The position numbers and the translations under genes are program-made. The notes under the pieces are model-generated. The model had not been told where the DNA came from, did no database searches, and saw nothing but the letters and a program-made list of their open reading frames with translations. This document shows positions 15,070 through 16,349 of a stretch of DNA of 16,349 nucleotides, in pieces. The stretch comes from Anaerolineaceae bacterium UBA2260 (GTDB taxonomy: Bacteria; Chloroflexota; Anaerolineae; Anaerolineales; Anaerolineaceae). Each line of letters opens with the position of its first letter. Position 1 is the stretch's first letter. Where the stretch lies: NCBI GenBank assembly GCA_002347485.1, contig DDXM01000014.1, positions 1 to 16,349 of the forward strand. Reading direction: 5' to 3'.

Positions 15070-15086
15070 ATATTGAAGAGGACAAC

Positions 15087-16028
15087 ATGAATGAATCCAT
15101 TGTAATCGAGCGCCTCAGCCACCGCTTTGATGAGCGTTACGCCCTGCGCGAGATCGGCTACGAAGTGCGGCAGGGAGAGGTTTTTGCCCTGCTCGGGCCC
15201 AACGGCGCGGGTAAAACCACCACCATCCGCCTGCTCAACGGCTTGTACACCCCAACCGAGGGCCGCATCCGCGTGTTCGGCAAGGATCCCCTCAAAGAAG
15301 GCAGCAGCATCCGCCGCGAAACCGGCGTGTTGACCGAAACGTCAGCCCTCTATGAGCGGCTAACTGCGCGTGAGAACCTGCTTTTTTTCGGGCGTTTGTA
15401 CGGTCTCCCAGAATCGCTTCTGTTAAAAAGAACCGAAGAAGTTCTGCAATTTTTTGCGCTTTCCGAGCGTGCAGGCGATCGTGTGAGCGCTTACAGCAAA
15501 GGGATGAAACAGCGGCTGGCGCTGGCGCGGGCGTTTTTCAACCACCCGCGCATCCTTTACCTGGATGAACCCACCGCCAGCCTGGATCCGGAATCCAGTT
15601 TGCAGGTGCACGAGCTGATCGCGTCGCTCAGCCATGAGGATGGGCGCACGGTTTTCCTGTGCACGCACCACCTTTCCGAAGCCGAAAAGCTGGCTGACCG
15701 GGTGGCAATATTGAATCAGGGCAAACTGCTAGCCATCGGCAGCCTGGAGGAGCTTGGCAGGCGCTACAACCCGGGCATGTGGGTGGAAGTGGACCTCTTA
15801 AATCCGCCAGTTGAGTCTGTTTCCGTGGCGACTGTGCGCGGCGTGCTCACCCAGCAGGTGGACGGGCGCTGCCTGCGCGTCCAGGTACAGGAAGAAGCGG
15901 TCATCCCCGCATTGGTGAGCGAACTGGTGCTGCGCAAAGCGGAAATTACCCGCGTTAGCCCGCAAAAAGTGAGCCTGGAAGACATTTATTTCAAACTGCA
16001 GAATGAAGTCAGGGAGAGTGCATCATGA
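15087..16028 (+). CDS. ABC transporter ATP-binding protein (ABC-2 export type)
   Basis: 313 residues. Walker A GPNGAGKT (37-44), a signature YSKGMKQRLALARA (136-149), Walker B ILYLDEPTASLD (156-167) and the switch histidine in CTHHLSEAE (192-200) are all present. The usual Q-loop glutamine is not seen: the stretch reads GVLTETSALYERLT (80-93). The residue after about 220 is a C-terminal domain typical of drug/Na+ or polymer exporter ATPases (CcmA/NatA type). Its ATG lies 17 bases after parS, with GAGGA upstream. Its stop overlaps the permease start as ATGA. The substrate cannot be told. Confidence 0.94.
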   Translation: MNESIVIERLSHRFDERYALREIGYEVRQGEVFALLGPNGAGKTTTIRLLNGLYTPTEGRIRVFGKDPLKEGSSIRRETGVLTETSALYERLTARENLLFFGRLYGLPESLLLKRTEEVLQFFALSERAGDRVSAYSKGMKQRLALARAFFNHPRILYLDEPTASLDPESSLQVHELIASLSHEDGRTVFLCTHHLSEAEKLADRVAILNQGKLLAIGSLEELGRRYNPGMWVEVDLLNPPVESVSVATVRGVLTQQVDGRCLRVQVQEEAVIPALVSELVLRKAEITRVSPQKVSLEDIYFKLQNEVRESAS

Positions 16029-16349
16029 ACTGGAGGACCATCTTCACCATTGCCAGGAAGGACATCAAGGAAGCCACGCAAAATCGCTCGGTATGGCTGC
16101 CCATCCTCATCGTGCCATTGATCTTTGTGGTGCTCATGCCGCTGGGGATGATCATTGGCATCGGCAGCTCCTCAGGATCAGAAGCCAACCCGTTGAATGA
16201 CCCTGATTTTGCCACGTTCCTGGAAAGAATGCCGTTATTCCTGTCTGAACTCATCAGCGGGCTGGACCAGGCGCAATCCGGCATTGTGCTCCTGCTCGGT
16301 TACCTGTTCGCCCCGTTCTTTCTCATCCTGCCGCTGATGTTTTCCACCG
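16025..16349 (+). CDS. ABC-2 type transporter permease, partial (runs off right edge)
   Basis: The 108 visible residues begin MNWRTIFTIARKDIKEATQNRSVWLPIL, the usual amphipathic N-terminus of ABC-2 permeases. A membrane segment at about 24-47, a polar extracytoplasmic stretch at about 48-85 and a second hydrophobic segment from about 87 follow. It is translationally coupled to the ATPase through an ATGA overlap, so the two form one exporter. The rest lies beyond the right edge. Confidence 0.88.
   Translation, partial: MNWRTIFTIARKDIKEATQNRSVWLPILIVPLIFVVLMPLGMIIGIGSSSGSEANPLNDPDFATFLERMPLFLSELISGLDQAQSGIVLLLGYLFAPFFLILPLMFST

Noticed and set aside
1..16349. CRISPR arrays, tRNA or rRNA genes, insertion sequences, integrases
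   Set aside because: No regularly spaced repeats, cloverleaf-like sequences, terminal inverted repeats or transposase motifs were recognised by eye on either strand.

Overview
The window looks like part of a chromosome from an anaerobic or microaerophilic bacterium, most likely a member of the Chloroflexota (Anaerolineae-like). This placement is an inference. It rests on moderately high GC, a Ycf45-like AAA ATPase with an R3H domain, PdxS/PdxT-type vitamin B6 synthesis, a rubrerythrin, and a lipoprotein joining a DsbA-like domain to a cyclophilin. There are no rRNA or tRNA genes, transposases, integrases or CRISPR arrays. Almost every base is coding.

Layout. Positions 1 to about 13437 are all on the minus strand. 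Read in transcription order (right to left) the genes are: rubrerythrin with its own terminator; pdxS and pdxT (pyridoxal 5'-phosphate synthase); an unrecognised, possibly acetyltransferase-like gene; an R3H/AAA ATPase; tmk (thymidylate kinase); a thioredoxin-like/cyclophilin lipoprotein; a PrsW-type membrane protease; a PlsC-type acyltransferase; an SGNH-like membrane protein; an MBOAT O-acyltransferase; a small cupin; and comEC, which runs off the left edge. From pdxS to the cupin the gaps are short (about 40 bases or less) or absent, so this could be one long transcription unit. A promoter is visible before pdxS and a weaker candidate before comEC.

From about 13600 to the right edge the genes are on the plus strand: a YtrA-type GntR regulator, a stomatin-like SPFH protein, an ABC transporter ATPase and the start of its ABC-2 permease. 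This is probably one regulated membrane or export operon. The divergent promoter region at 13438-13605 carries an inverted repeat and four tandem octamers that look like operators.

The most notable signals are two. The first is a perfect 16-bp parS palindrome (TGTTTCACGTGAAACA) at 15054-15069 between the SPFH and ABC genes, which suggests the region is origin-proximal and bound by ParB. The second is a gene after pdxT whose best-supported start codon is ATA, placed exactly where an ATGA stop/start overlap would be and 8 bases after a GGAG ribosome binding site. Other points of interest are the MBOAT/SGNH/PlsC surface-acylation cassette and a DsbA-like domain that has lost the first cysteine of its CxxC motif.
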